Origin: Hyphomicrobiales bacterium
Lineage (GTDB): Bacteria; Pseudomonadota; Alphaproteobacteria; Rhizobiales; Beijerinckiaceae
NCBI GenBank assembly: GCA_027484655.1
Contig: JAIXSM010000076.1
Span: forward strand, 1 to 64,000
Direction: 5' to 3'
Length of the DNA stretch: 64,000 bases
A model generated the notes under the pieces. It was not told the origin of the DNA. It did no database searches and was given only the letters and a program-made list of their open reading frames with translations. Numbering within the stretch: position 1 is the first letter of the stretch; each line of letters opens with the position of its first letter. Made by a program: the position numbers and the translations under genes. Of this stretch, positions 45,931-53,851 are shown in pieces.

Positions 45931-46962
45931 ATGACTCGGGCACGACTTGCGGTCGCCTTTGCCGCTTTAGTTGGCGGATGGCCGTTTGCGGCCGCAGCCG
46001 ATGCGGTGGGCGACTTCTATCGGGGCAAGCAGATCAGCATCGTCGTGGGATCGACCGCAGGCGGCGGCTACGATCTCTATGCGCGGCTGGTGGGGCGCCA
46101 CATCGGGCGGTTTCTGCCGGGCAATCCGAACGTCGTTGTCTCGAATATGCCCGGCGCCGGCGGCAACACGTCCGCCGCGTATGTTGCCAACGTTGCCCCG
46201 AAGGATGGCACAGTTATCGGCGCTGTTCAGACGGGCACGCTGCTCGACCAACTCATCAGCGCAAACGCATCGCAGATCAAGCATGATGCGCGCACTCTCA
46301 ACTATCTCGGCAGCGCCAACTCCGAGGTGTTCACCTGTCTGGTGGATGCAACGCTGCCCATCAAGAGCTTTGCGGATCTGTTCGAGCGCGAACTCATCAT
46401 GGGCTCAAGCGGGGGAACAACGCGCGATATGCCAACCGCGCTGAAACATATTCTTGGCCTGAAAATAAGACTTGTGCCGGGATATGGCGGCACGCGTGAG
46501 ATCGGCATGGCGATTGAGCGCAAGGAGGTCAATGGCCTCTGCGGCATGGGCTGGACGTCTATCCAATCGCAGCGCCCGGACTGGTTCGAGAAAAATCTGG
46601 TCCGCGTGCTTGTGCAGGAATCGGCAACAGGTGACGCCGCTCTGAACAAGCAGGGCGTGCCGCTGTCGATTAGCTTCGCGAAGACCGCGGAACAGCGCCA
46701 GATGCTGGAACTGCTCTATTCCCAGGGCGTATTCACCCGGCCGTTCGTGATGGCGCCGGAGGCTCCGAAGGAGCGGGTGGAGGCGATGCGCGCGGCCTTC
46801 GTGAAGGCGCTCTCCGATCCACAGGCGCAGGCCGAGGCGGAGAAGCAAAAGCTTGTCATTACGATCATCCCCGGCCGTGAGTTGCAGGAGATGGTGCGCG
46901 CGATCTACGCCACGCCGCCGCAGACGATCGAGAAGCTCAAGCGGGCGCTCTCGGCTGAGTAG
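45931..46962 (+). CDS. Bug/TctC-type substrate-binding protein
   Basis: 343 aa from ATG 45931 (GGGGAGG upstream; the frame is open to 45889). The signal peptide is followed by VGSTAGGGYDLYARLVGRHI and VVSNMPGAGGN, both Bug-family hallmarks. It is adjacent (17-bp gap) to a close paralogue and in the same run as a luciferase-like monooxygenase and an alpha/beta-hydrolase-fold gene. Confidence 0.9.
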   Translation: MTRARLAVAFAALVGGWPFAAAADAVGDFYRGKQISIVVGSTAGGGYDLYARLVGRHIGRFLPGNPNVVVSNMPGAGGNTSAAYVANVAPKDGTVIGAVQTGTLLDQLISANASQIKHDARTLNYLGSANSEVFTCLVDATLPIKSFADLFERELIMGSSGGTTRDMPTALKHILGLKIRLVPGYGGTREIGMAIERKEVNGLCGMGWTSIQSQRPDWFEKNLVRVLVQESATGDAALNKQGVPLSISFAKTAEQRQMLELLYSQGVFTRPFVMAPEAPKERVEAMRAAFVKALSDPQAQAEAEKQKLVITIIPGRELQEMVRAIYATPPQTIEKLKRALSAE

Positions 46963-46979
46963 GGAAGGGGGACGCTTTC

Positions 46980-48005
46980 ATGGCTCGATCGCTCACAATA
47001 TCTGTCGCCGCCGTCGCGATTCTCGCCGCGTGCAGCGCCTCCGCTGGCGCGCAGGACGTGGCGGCGCACTACAAGACCCACAGGACAATCAATCTTTACA
47101 TCGGCTATGCGCCGGGCGGCAGCTACGATCTCTATGCGCGCATGTTCGCGCGGCACTTCGGCAGGCACGTTCCCGGGGAGCCGACGGTCGTCCCCTCGAA
47201 CATGCCAGGCGCTGGATCCTTGCAGGCCGCTAATTACATCTACGCGGTCGCGCCAAAGGATGGCACAGCGCTCGGCGCGCTGGGTGAAACGCTCGCCATG
47301 GAGCAGGCGCTGCGCAATCCGGGTGTTAAGTACGATGCAACGCGGCTCACATGGATCGGGCGCATGGCGTCGTCCAACAACATTCATCTTGTATGGCACA
47401 CCGCGAAGGCGCAATCCGTGGAGGACGCGCTGAGCCATGAGATGACGGTCGCCGGCACCGGTCCGGCCAACCTCGCAGAAACCGTGCCGCGGCTGCTGAA
47501 TGCGCTCATTGGAACAAAGTTCAAGGTGATCAGCGGCTACGCGTCCTCTGGCCCCGGCATGCTCGCCATGGAGCGGGGCGAGGTGGATGGGGCAGGCACC
47601 TCGTGGGCCGCTATCAAGTCGACGCGGCAGGACTGGCTGCGCGACAAGAAGGTGAAAATCATTCTGCAGGATCTGCCCGAACGCGATCCCGAGTTACCCG
47701 ACGTTCCGGCTCTTCTGGAGTTTGGAAAGACGGATGAGGACAAGCAGCTTCTCAATCTCTACGCGTCGGGCGGCGCGATCGGGCGCGCGATTTCCGCTCC
47801 GCCCAATCTGCCGCCTCACATCACGAAAGCGCTGCGCGCCGCGTTCGAGAGCATGACGCGGGATGCAAGTTTCAAAAGCGAGCTTGAGCGCGCGAAACTT
47901 GATCTGGATCCCGCAGGCCATGAGGCGCTTGAGGCGACGGTCGCGCGTACGGTCGATGTGAACGATCGAATCCGTGAGCGCGTGCGCGCCATTTTCGGCC
48001 CCTGA
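46980..48005 (+). CDS. Bug/TctC-type substrate-binding protein
   Basis: A 341-aa protein with signal peptide ending SAGAQ. The opening region contains an Ala-Cys-Ser sequence but no clear lipobox. GYAPGGSYDLYARMFARHF and PSNMPGAGSLQAANYIYAVA define the family. Probably a tandem duplicate of the upstream gene, since diverged. Followed after 32 bp by the luciferase-like monooxygenase, so substrate capture and oxidation may be linked. Confidence 0.9.
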   Translation: MARSLTISVAAVAILAACSASAGAQDVAAHYKTHRTINLYIGYAPGGSYDLYARMFARHFGRHVPGEPTVVPSNMPGAGSLQAANYIYAVAPKDGTALGALGETLAMEQALRNPGVKYDATRLTWIGRMASSNNIHLVWHTAKAQSVEDALSHEMTVAGTGPANLAETVPRLLNALIGTKFKVISGYASSGPGMLAMERGEVDGAGTSWAAIKSTRQDWLRDKKVKIILQDLPERDPELPDVPALLEFGKTDEDKQLLNLYASGGAIGRAISAPPNLPPHITKALRAAFESMTRDASFKSELERAKLDLDPAGHEALEATVARTVDVNDRIRERVRAIFGP

Positions 48006-48037
48006 GCCGTCCACGAGCATAATAAGGACCAGCCGCG

Positions 48038-49282
48038 ATGATCGATCCTGTTCAACTCTACGCCTGGCACTTCATGTCATACCCGCATTTGCCCGCGGAT
48101 TTCGACGAGAAGTACGACACCGGCTGGGTGACGGTGCCCAACAAGCTTTGGGATAAAGAGCGTTCGCGAGGCCTTCTCAACAGCTACATCGATCAGTTGG
48201 CGTACGCCGACCAACTGGGTTTCGACGGGATGGTGCTCAACGAGCATCATCAGAACATCTATGGGCTGATGCCATCGCCCAACATCATCGCAGCGGCCCT
48301 GACGCAAAAGACAAGCCGGGGCAAGATAGTGGTGCTTGGAAACCTGCTTCCGCTGCATGCCAATCCGCTGCGCGTGGCGGAAGAGTACGCCATGATCGAC
48401 AACATGTCCGACGGGCGCCTCATCGCCGGATTTGCGCCGGGGTCCGGGCCTGAGACTTTCAACTACAACGTTCCATCGGCGCCGTCCCGCGACCAGTTCT
48501 GGGAAGCAGTGGAACTGATCCGCCGCGCATGGACCGAGGAAGGCCCGTTCGCCTTTGAGGGCGAGCACTACCCGCTTCGCTACGTGAATCCATGGCCGCA
48601 GCCGACCCAGCGACCCCATCCGCAGATCTGGATTCCTGGCGCCCGCTCCCGCGATACGCTCACCCAGATCGCGAAGAACGGCTACTGCTATTTTCTGTCG
48701 TCGCGCAGTCATGGACGCGAGACGGGCAAGGCTGTAGATCGCTTCGCCGACACACTGAAGGCCCATGGCGATCGTTATCTTCCGCGTCGCATGGGCATCC
48801 TGATGTCAACGTACGTTGGCGAGACTGACGCCATCGCGCAGGAAGAGGCGCGGGAAGGCATCTGGTACTTTCTGCGCAACTGTCTCAAGGGACACCAACG
48901 TCGTGAAGGCCGCCAACTCACGTTTGGCCCCGGCGTTCCCTACATTCCACCGTCCGAGTTCCGTGATTACCTCGCTCATTCGGATCCGACGACGCCGCTG
49001 CTTGGCGATACGCAGGACTGGGGCGATCTGCAACGGGCGCAATCGATCATCGTGGGCTCGCCCGACACAGTCTACGAGCGCTTTATGAGCGTGCTTGAGA
49101 ACGCGCCGGTTGGCCATCTTCTGATCCAGTTTCACATGGGCAACATGCCGGATGAGTACGCGCGCAAGAGCATGCGCCTGTTCTGGACGGAAGTTGCGCC
49201 GCGGCTCAAGGAGGCCACGGGCAGGATGTTCGAGGAGCGCTTCGGGCGCGACGCCGCCGCGCTTGCAACCGAGCGCGCGTGA
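48038..49282 (+). CDS. LLM-class (luciferase-like) flavin-dependent monooxygenase
   Basis: A 414-aa TIM-barrel monooxygenase. LGFDGMVLNEHHQNIYGLMP, LGNLLPLHANPLRVAEEYAM and SDGRLIAGFAPGSG match the bacterial luciferase family using reduced FMN. Substrates include alkanes, terpenes and aromatic or sulfur compounds. In an operon with two binding proteins and an alpha/beta hydrolase-fold protein (9-bp gap), it is likely part of a small catabolic unit. A reductase must be encoded elsewhere. Confidence 0.9.
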   Translation: MIDPVQLYAWHFMSYPHLPADFDEKYDTGWVTVPNKLWDKERSRGLLNSYIDQLAYADQLGFDGMVLNEHHQNIYGLMPSPNIIAAALTQKTSRGKIVVLGNLLPLHANPLRVAEEYAMIDNMSDGRLIAGFAPGSGPETFNYNVPSAPSRDQFWEAVELIRRAWTEEGPFAFEGEHYPLRYVNPWPQPTQRPHPQIWIPGARSRDTLTQIAKNGYCYFLSSRSHGRETGKAVDRFADTLKAHGDRYLPRRMGILMSTYVGETDAIAQEEAREGIWYFLRNCLKGHQRREGRQLTFGPGVPYIPPSEFRDYLAHSDPTTPLLGDTQDWGDLQRAQSIIVGSPDTVYERFMSVLENAPVGHLLIQFHMGNMPDEYARKSMRLFWTEVAPRLKEATGRMFEERFGRDAAALATERA

Positions 49283-49291
49283 GGAGGTGAG

Positions 49292-50110
49292 ATGTCGCTA
49301 CGTATGATTGATCTGGGCGGCCGTATGGCGTCAGTGCTGGAGCAGGGCTCGGGCGCGCCGCTTGTTTACCTGCATGATTTTGCCGACGTCCATGGCGTTG
49401 CGGCGGACCTGCTGCCATTTCACGAGGCGCTTGCGCATGATCGTTTGCTTCTGGCCCCCGCCCACCCCGGCGTAAATGGGTCAGACGACATGCCCGGCCC
49501 GCATGGCATCGAGGATGTGGTCTTTCACTACTTGCAGGTTTTTGATGCTTTGGGCCTCGCCACGTTCGATCTTGTCGGGCACGGCGTCGGCGGCTGGATT
49601 GCGGCCGAGATTGCAGTCCGTCACCCGGAGAAGATCAGAAAACTGTGTCTCCTGGGCGCGTGCGGCCTGTTCGTTCCCGGCGAACCTATCGCAGACATTT
49701 TCATGCATACCCAGCCGGAGCGCGGGGTCAGCTATGCGACGCTTCGCAGGATGCTCTTCGCGTCGGAGTCAACTGAGCACGGACTGCGCTACTATCCCGA
49801 CGGGCGCGGCGATCTCGATGAGGAAACGCGGCGTTATCAGATGATCAGGTTTTGCTCGTTCGTCGGCTTCAAGCCGCCGTATCTCTATAACCGCAGTCTG
49901 ATCGAGCGGCTCGGGCGTGCGCGCATGCCGTCTCTGGTGGTTTGGGGCGAGCGGGACGGGTTCACGCCGATCGCTCATGGTCGGGCTTATGCGGATCGGC
50001 TGCCCGCGGCTGCGCCTCTGGAGATCATACCGGGCGCCGGCCATTCGCTTCCCATGGAGCGGGGCGAGAGCCTGGCTGCGCTGGTGGGCGCTTTTCTCAA
50101 CCGAGCTTGA
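49292..50110 (+). CDS. alpha/beta hydrolase-fold protein lacking the nucleophile serine
   Basis: 272 aa. The fold is clear: LVYLHDFADVHG oxyanion region, FDLVGHGVGGW nucleophile elbow, VVWGERDGFTP and a catalytic GAGHSLPME. The elbow reads GHGVG, so the usual Ser is Gly (codon GGC, one base from AGC). The His and Asp are kept. It may be a pseudo-enzyme or use another mechanism. GAGGAGG precedes the ATG. Its 3' end overlaps the convergent small gene at 50097 by 14 bp. Confidence 0.85.
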   Translation: MSLRMIDLGGRMASVLEQGSGAPLVYLHDFADVHGVAADLLPFHEALAHDRLLLAPAHPGVNGSDDMPGPHGIEDVVFHYLQVFDALGLATFDLVGHGVGGWIAAEIAVRHPEKIRKLCLLGACGLFVPGEPIADIFMHTQPERGVSYATLRRMLFASESTEHGLRYYPDGRGDLDEETRRYQMIRFCSFVGFKPPYLYNRSLIERLGRARMPSLVVWGERDGFTPIAHGRAYADRLPAAAPLEIIPGAGHSLPMERGESLAALVGAFLNRA

Positions 50111-50405
50111 TGGACTCAAGCTTACGGCGACACTCGGCGGCTTCGCGTGAAAGCCTGTCGAGCCGCGCCCGCGCGATCGCCAGAGCGCGCATGGCTTGAA
50201 TAAGCATCTCCGTGTCGCTGCGCGGGGCGGGCGCCAGCATGCCCTCGCACTCGGTCACAGTGACGGCCGTGCTGATCTCGGTCGCAGGCGCCTCCGCCGA
50301 CGCCTTTCTGCGCGCCGCGTACGTGGCCATGTCGATCACGTTGGTCTGCGCAACTGCCGCAGTCTCTTGAGCGGCGGAAGGCGAAAGATCGTTCTGGCGT
50401 GTCAT
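50097..50405 (-). CDS. hypothetical helical protein
   Basis: 102 aa, Ala/Arg/Glu-rich, with a disordered N-terminal half and a C-terminal helix (MLIQAMRALAIARARLDRL) of coiled-coil character. No signal peptide, membrane segment or recognised domain. ATG start with weak ribosome-binding site. It is convergent with the alpha/beta hydrolase-fold gene. Along with the genes at 50660 and 51117 it forms a cluster of small coiled-coil proteins. Confidence 0.5.
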   Translation of the reverse strand: MTRQNDLSPSAAQETAAVAQTNVIDMATYAARRKASAEAPATEISTAVTVTECEGMLAPAPRSDTEMLIQAMRALAIARARLDRLSREAAECRRKLESIKLG

Positions 50406-50659
50406 GGATGCGTCCGGTGTTCGACGCCAGACCTTCCCAAGAGATGGTTAAATCGGCGTTAAGCCTGTGCCTCGACCATGAACTGAACTGATAGCTGCGG
50501 CGGCTTGAGCCTGCTTGCGTTTGTTAACTATAAAATGAAGCACTTGGGTTGGCGCCAAGCATCCGCCCAGCGGATGGAAGTATCTCCTCGCCTTGCAGGC
50601 GATATCTGTTTAACTTCTTTTGAAACAAACGCGGCTCGTATCCTTCCGGCGGTTCGCAG

Positions 50660-51058
50660 ATGCAGTCGAAATCGCGCTCGCAGCCCTGCCATAGCGATGC
50701 AGGCCAAACAGAACAGGCGCCCTTCGACCAGGAGGGCGTTTTGCGCACTGCCGCTCCCGAGCGCGCTGTCGAGATGGTGGAGCGCGCCATACAATCCATC
50801 GACGGGTTGATCGCCTACGCCGCCAATATTTCTGAGGTGTCGGGCAGGGGCGTCCAGCATTATCGGGAAATGGCCGATGAGGCGGAGAAAGAGGCCGAGG
50901 AGGCGCAGAGGCGCCTCACAAGTCTGAAGGGCGATCACGAGGCCCTTTTGCGCGACTCCCGCACCCGGATTGATGAGCTTGAGCAAAAGGCGCGGAACCA
51001 GGCGCAAGAACTCGATAAGCTGCGTGCGATCCTGTGGCCCCGTCAGGGGCGCACATGA
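50660..51058 (+). CDS. hypothetical coiled-coil protein
   Basis: 132 aa with a flexible N-terminus and a long helix from about residue 40 (ERAVEMVERAIQSIDGLIAY, then AEKEAEEAQRRLTSLK and IDELEQKARNQ) with heptad-like spacing. No known domain. An opposing frame over the same bases gives low-complexity sequence without heptads, so this strand is preferred. The start has no strong Shine-Dalgarno. Confidence 0.5.
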   Translation: MQSKSRSQPCHSDAGQTEQAPFDQEGVLRTAAPERAVEMVERAIQSIDGLIAYAANISEVSGRGVQHYREMADEAEKEAEEAQRRLTSLKGDHEALLRDSRTRIDELEQKARNQAQELDKLRAILWPRQGRT

Positions 51059-51086
51059 AAAAGGCGCGGTGTGAACCGCGCCATTT
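51058..51086 (-). terminator. terminator of coiled-coil gene 51117-51659
   Basis: On the minus strand GGCGCGGT-TCAC-ACCGCGCC is followed by TTTTTC, about 30 bp past the stop at 51117. Supports transcription of that gene. Confidence 0.75.
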
Positions 51087-51116
51087 GTCAACGCCCGACC
51101 GCTAGCAGAAATCCTG

Positions 51117-51659
51117 TTACGCGGCGCTTGAGCGATTCCGGAACATTCCATCCGCCTTTTTGATCGCTTCACCCAGCTGCGCATGGACGTGCGAGCTGAG
51201 GTACTCAAGCCACTGGTTGGCGAGATCGAGATCAGCAGTTGTTTTCTCAAGGCGGTCTGCAAGATCCTGCTTGCCGGCAGCCAGATCCCTCAGTCGGCGC
51301 TCTGTGTCCTGGACAAGGCGCGCACGCTCCGAGAGGGCGATGTCAAGATCGGCCTGAAGCTTGTCTGCGCGCCCCTTCTCGGCGCCGCACTCAGCGCGAG
51401 CGTTCGCCAGAGCGGCCTCGGCATCGGCGCGCAACATCTGATTGCGCTTGACGAGTTCGCTGATTGTGCTCGCCGCCTTGGCGATCGTGTCGGCGAGATC
51501 TTTATAGTTTCGTCCGAGATCAGGAGCGTGGTGGTCTGTCTCGTAACCGCCGTCACGGACGGCGCGGTGCGTCGGCATCCGCGTATAATAGCCGTCATGC
51601 GCTGATAAACGCTGCGCGCTGTCGGACTCGCCAACCCTGTCTTTGACCCGCGGCACCAT
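51117..51659 (-). CDS. hypothetical coiled-coil protein
   Basis: 180 aa. The first 50 residues are hydrophilic and probably disordered. Residues 50-160 form a continuous coiled coil (YKDLADTIAKAASTISELVK, LQADLDIALSERARLVQDTE, RRLRDLAAGKQDLADRLEKT). No membrane segment or signal. A terminator at 51058-51086 follows. Composition and architecture resemble the convergent neighbour at 50660-51058, hinting at a shared complex or a diverged pair. Confidence 0.6.
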   Translation of the reverse strand: MVPRVKDRVGESDSAQRLSAHDGYYTRMPTHRAVRDGGYETDHHAPDLGRNYKDLADTIAKAASTISELVKRNQMLRADAEAALANARAECGAEKGRADKLQADLDIALSERARLVQDTERRLRDLAAGKQDLADRLEKTTADLDLANQWLEYLSSHVHAQLGEAIKKADGMFRNRSSAA

Positions 51660-52349
51660 GTCAGCCCCATTCGTCGAGTTCGCCGGTTTATCGATGCGGG
51701 GTCAGCCCATAACCCCGATCGCCGACAATTAATCTGTTAACGACTAATTAATAAGAAAGAAGCTCAAAGGCGGCTGTCTTGTCAACCTGTTTCGGCGTTT
51801 CAACGACGATGGACGAGCAGTGTGTCCATCGTGCCCGCTCCGGGCTGTGTATAATTTGTTTCTCAATGGGATAGGTTGTGCTGTAAGCGCCTGTTCCCGA
51901 ACACCCTGCGACCCGGCGCGCGGCTGTTTTCGCGCTCCGGCGCCTTGTGGAAGTACGCTGTCGCGAGCGCGCTTAAGGTCATGTTTTCGGCGCCCCGTCG
52001 AGGTTGCTGGCGCTTGGGGCGCTCCGCTTGATTCGCACAGTCGGTCCCGCGGGGAGAAAAACAGAGCGCCCTCGCCCCGCAAGCGGGGCGAGGGGGCGCA
52101 AAAAGGCTAAGCTCACGTTCCTTCGATGCGGCGTCAGGAACGACGGGAAGCCATGCGCCTGGCGGCTGTTGTCTTGGGGGGCCACAACCGCTTCGAGACA
52201 TAGAATCACGTTCAGACAAGCGTTACTATGGGGCTCTCCGGCGATGTTTGTTTATAGTTAATGAAAAGTGCTTTCGGCGTCGGAAGCTCTTGGGCCGGGT
52301 TGCTGCGAGTCCGGTTTGCGAGCGCGCTTCGTTGCGATATGCTTCGCTC
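51660..52349. other. 690-bp intergenic region
   Basis: No gene is supported. It contains one strong REP-like palindrome (52066-52099). An AT-rich stretch lies at 51715-51770, just upstream of the minus-strand coiled-coil gene, and another at about 52240-52265 upstream of the phosphohexomutase. Both are possible promoter sites. Confidence 0.5.
52066..52099. repeat. REP-like palindrome
   Basis: GCGCCCTCGCCCCGC, two-base centre AA, then GCGGGGCGAGGGGGCGC: a near-perfect 15-bp stem related to the hairpin at 34-61. Confidence 0.7.
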
Positions 52350-53831
52350 ATGCCTCCTGCCCCTTCACTTCGCGACCATGCGCCCGCCGTCGGGTTCGGA
52401 ACGAGCGGCGTGCGCGCGCTCGTTTGCGATCTCACGCCGAGCGTCGTTAGCGCCTATGCGCGAGCTTTCGTGCGCCGTGTCAGCGCGTGTGCTGGCCCAT
52501 TGGCCGAATGCGTTGTTGGGTGGGACTTGCGGCCCAGCAGCCCGGCGATAGCGGCCGCCGTGTGCGCGGGGCTTGAGCGCGAAGGCGTTCGTCCGGTCAT
52601 TGAGGGCGCCTGCCCGACGCCTGCGCTGGCCTTGCGCGCCGCGCATCTGCGCGCGCCCGCCATTATCATCACGGGTAGCCACATCCCGTTCGACCGAAAC
52701 GGCATCAAGTTTTACACGCCCACGGGCGAGATCACGAAAACCGATGAAGCGTCCATCGCCTCGATGGACGCTGCTGCGCTGCTTGAGGACGATACCGCTT
52801 TGGCCAGTGCGGTCGCCGCTTGGAGCGTGCGCACGCGGGGGCCGGTCGAGGGCGTCGCTGCGCGGGAGTATGCGGCGCGCCTGGCCGCCGTCGCAGGAAG
52901 CGGGTTCGCCGGTATGCGCATCGGCGTTTACCAGCACAGCGCCGTTGGACGGGATCTTCTTGCGGCCTTGCTTGAGCAGGTCGGCGCGCAGGTTGTTCCG
53001 CTGGGGCGCAGCGATGCGTTCATTCCCATTGATACGGAGGTCGTCTCGGCCGACGACGAGCGCATGGCGGCTGTGTGGTGCGCGCAGCATCGTCTGGACG
53101 CCATTGTCTCGACCGATGGGGACGGCGACCGTCCATGGGTGTGCGACGAGCGCGGCGCGTTCCTGCGCGGCGACCTCCTCGGCGCCCTGTGCGCGCGGCG
53201 CCTGGGAGCTGACGCTGTCGCAACGCCGGTCAGCTCCAACAGCGTGGTCGAGGCGTGCGGCGCGTTCGGCCACGTGGCGCGCACGCGCATCGGTTCGCCA
53301 TACGTGATTGAAGCGATGGAATCGCTGGCGCGCGCCGGTTGGACGCGCGTGGTGGGTTATGAGGCCAACGGCGGGTTTCTCACGCAGTCGCCATTGTCAG
53401 TCGACGGCGTTGAACTCGCGCCGCTGCCCACCCGAGACAGCGGATTGCCCATTCTGCTGGCGCTGAAAATCGCTCATGAACGCGGGGCGCCACTGTCGGC
53501 GCTGGCTGATATGCTTCCGGCCCGCCGCACCGCATCTGGCAGTTTGAAAGGCATTCCGGCGACTGAGAGCGGTGTTTTTCTCAGCCGCCTGCGGGCGGAC
53601 GATGAGCGTCTTGCCGAATTCCTCGCGTTTGCGGGCGCGCTCCCGGTCTCCCGCGACGAGACGGACGGCCTGCGCGTCACGTTGTCGTCTGGCGACGTGG
53701 TGCATCTTCGCCCCTCGGGCAACGCGCCGGAGTTTCGCTGTTACACCGAGGCGACGACACAGCATGAGGCGGATGCACTGCTCGCCCGGGCGCTTCAGGC
53801 GATTGAAACGCGCTTTGACGTCGGGCGCTAA
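52350..53831 (+). CDS. phosphomannomutase/phosphoglucomutase-like phosphohexomutase
   Basis: 493 aa from ATG 52350. The four active-site loops are in order: phosphoserine loop TGSHIPFDRNG (Ser110), metal loop STDGDGDRP (about 255-262), sugar loop GYEANGG and phosphate loop RPSGNAPEF. TGSHIP varies from the usual TASHNP. It interconverts hexose 1- and 6-phosphates for polysaccharide or nucleotide-sugar synthesis. No polysaccharide genes are adjacent. Convergent with the helicase gene, 20 bp apart. Confidence 0.88.
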   Translation: MPPAPSLRDHAPAVGFGTSGVRALVCDLTPSVVSAYARAFVRRVSACAGPLAECVVGWDLRPSSPAIAAAVCAGLEREGVRPVIEGACPTPALALRAAHLRAPAIIITGSHIPFDRNGIKFYTPTGEITKTDEASIASMDAAALLEDDTALASAVAAWSVRTRGPVEGVAAREYAARLAAVAGSGFAGMRIGVYQHSAVGRDLLAALLEQVGAQVVPLGRSDAFIPIDTEVVSADDERMAAVWCAQHRLDAIVSTDGDGDRPWVCDERGAFLRGDLLGALCARRLGADAVATPVSSNSVVEACGAFGHVARTRIGSPYVIEAMESLARAGWTRVVGYEANGGFLTQSPLSVDGVELAPLPTRDSGLPILLALKIAHERGAPLSALADMLPARRTASGSLKGIPATESGVFLSRLRADDERLAEFLAFAGALPVSRDETDGLRVTLSSGDVVHLRPSGNAPEFRCYTEATTQHEADALLARALQAIETRFDVGR

Positions 53832-53851
53832 ACCGCAGTCTGACAGCAGTT

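Noticed and set aside
50528-51262. Minus-strand frame overlapping the coiled-coil gene at 50660
   Set aside because: It covers parts of two better-supported genes and shows no heptad pattern.
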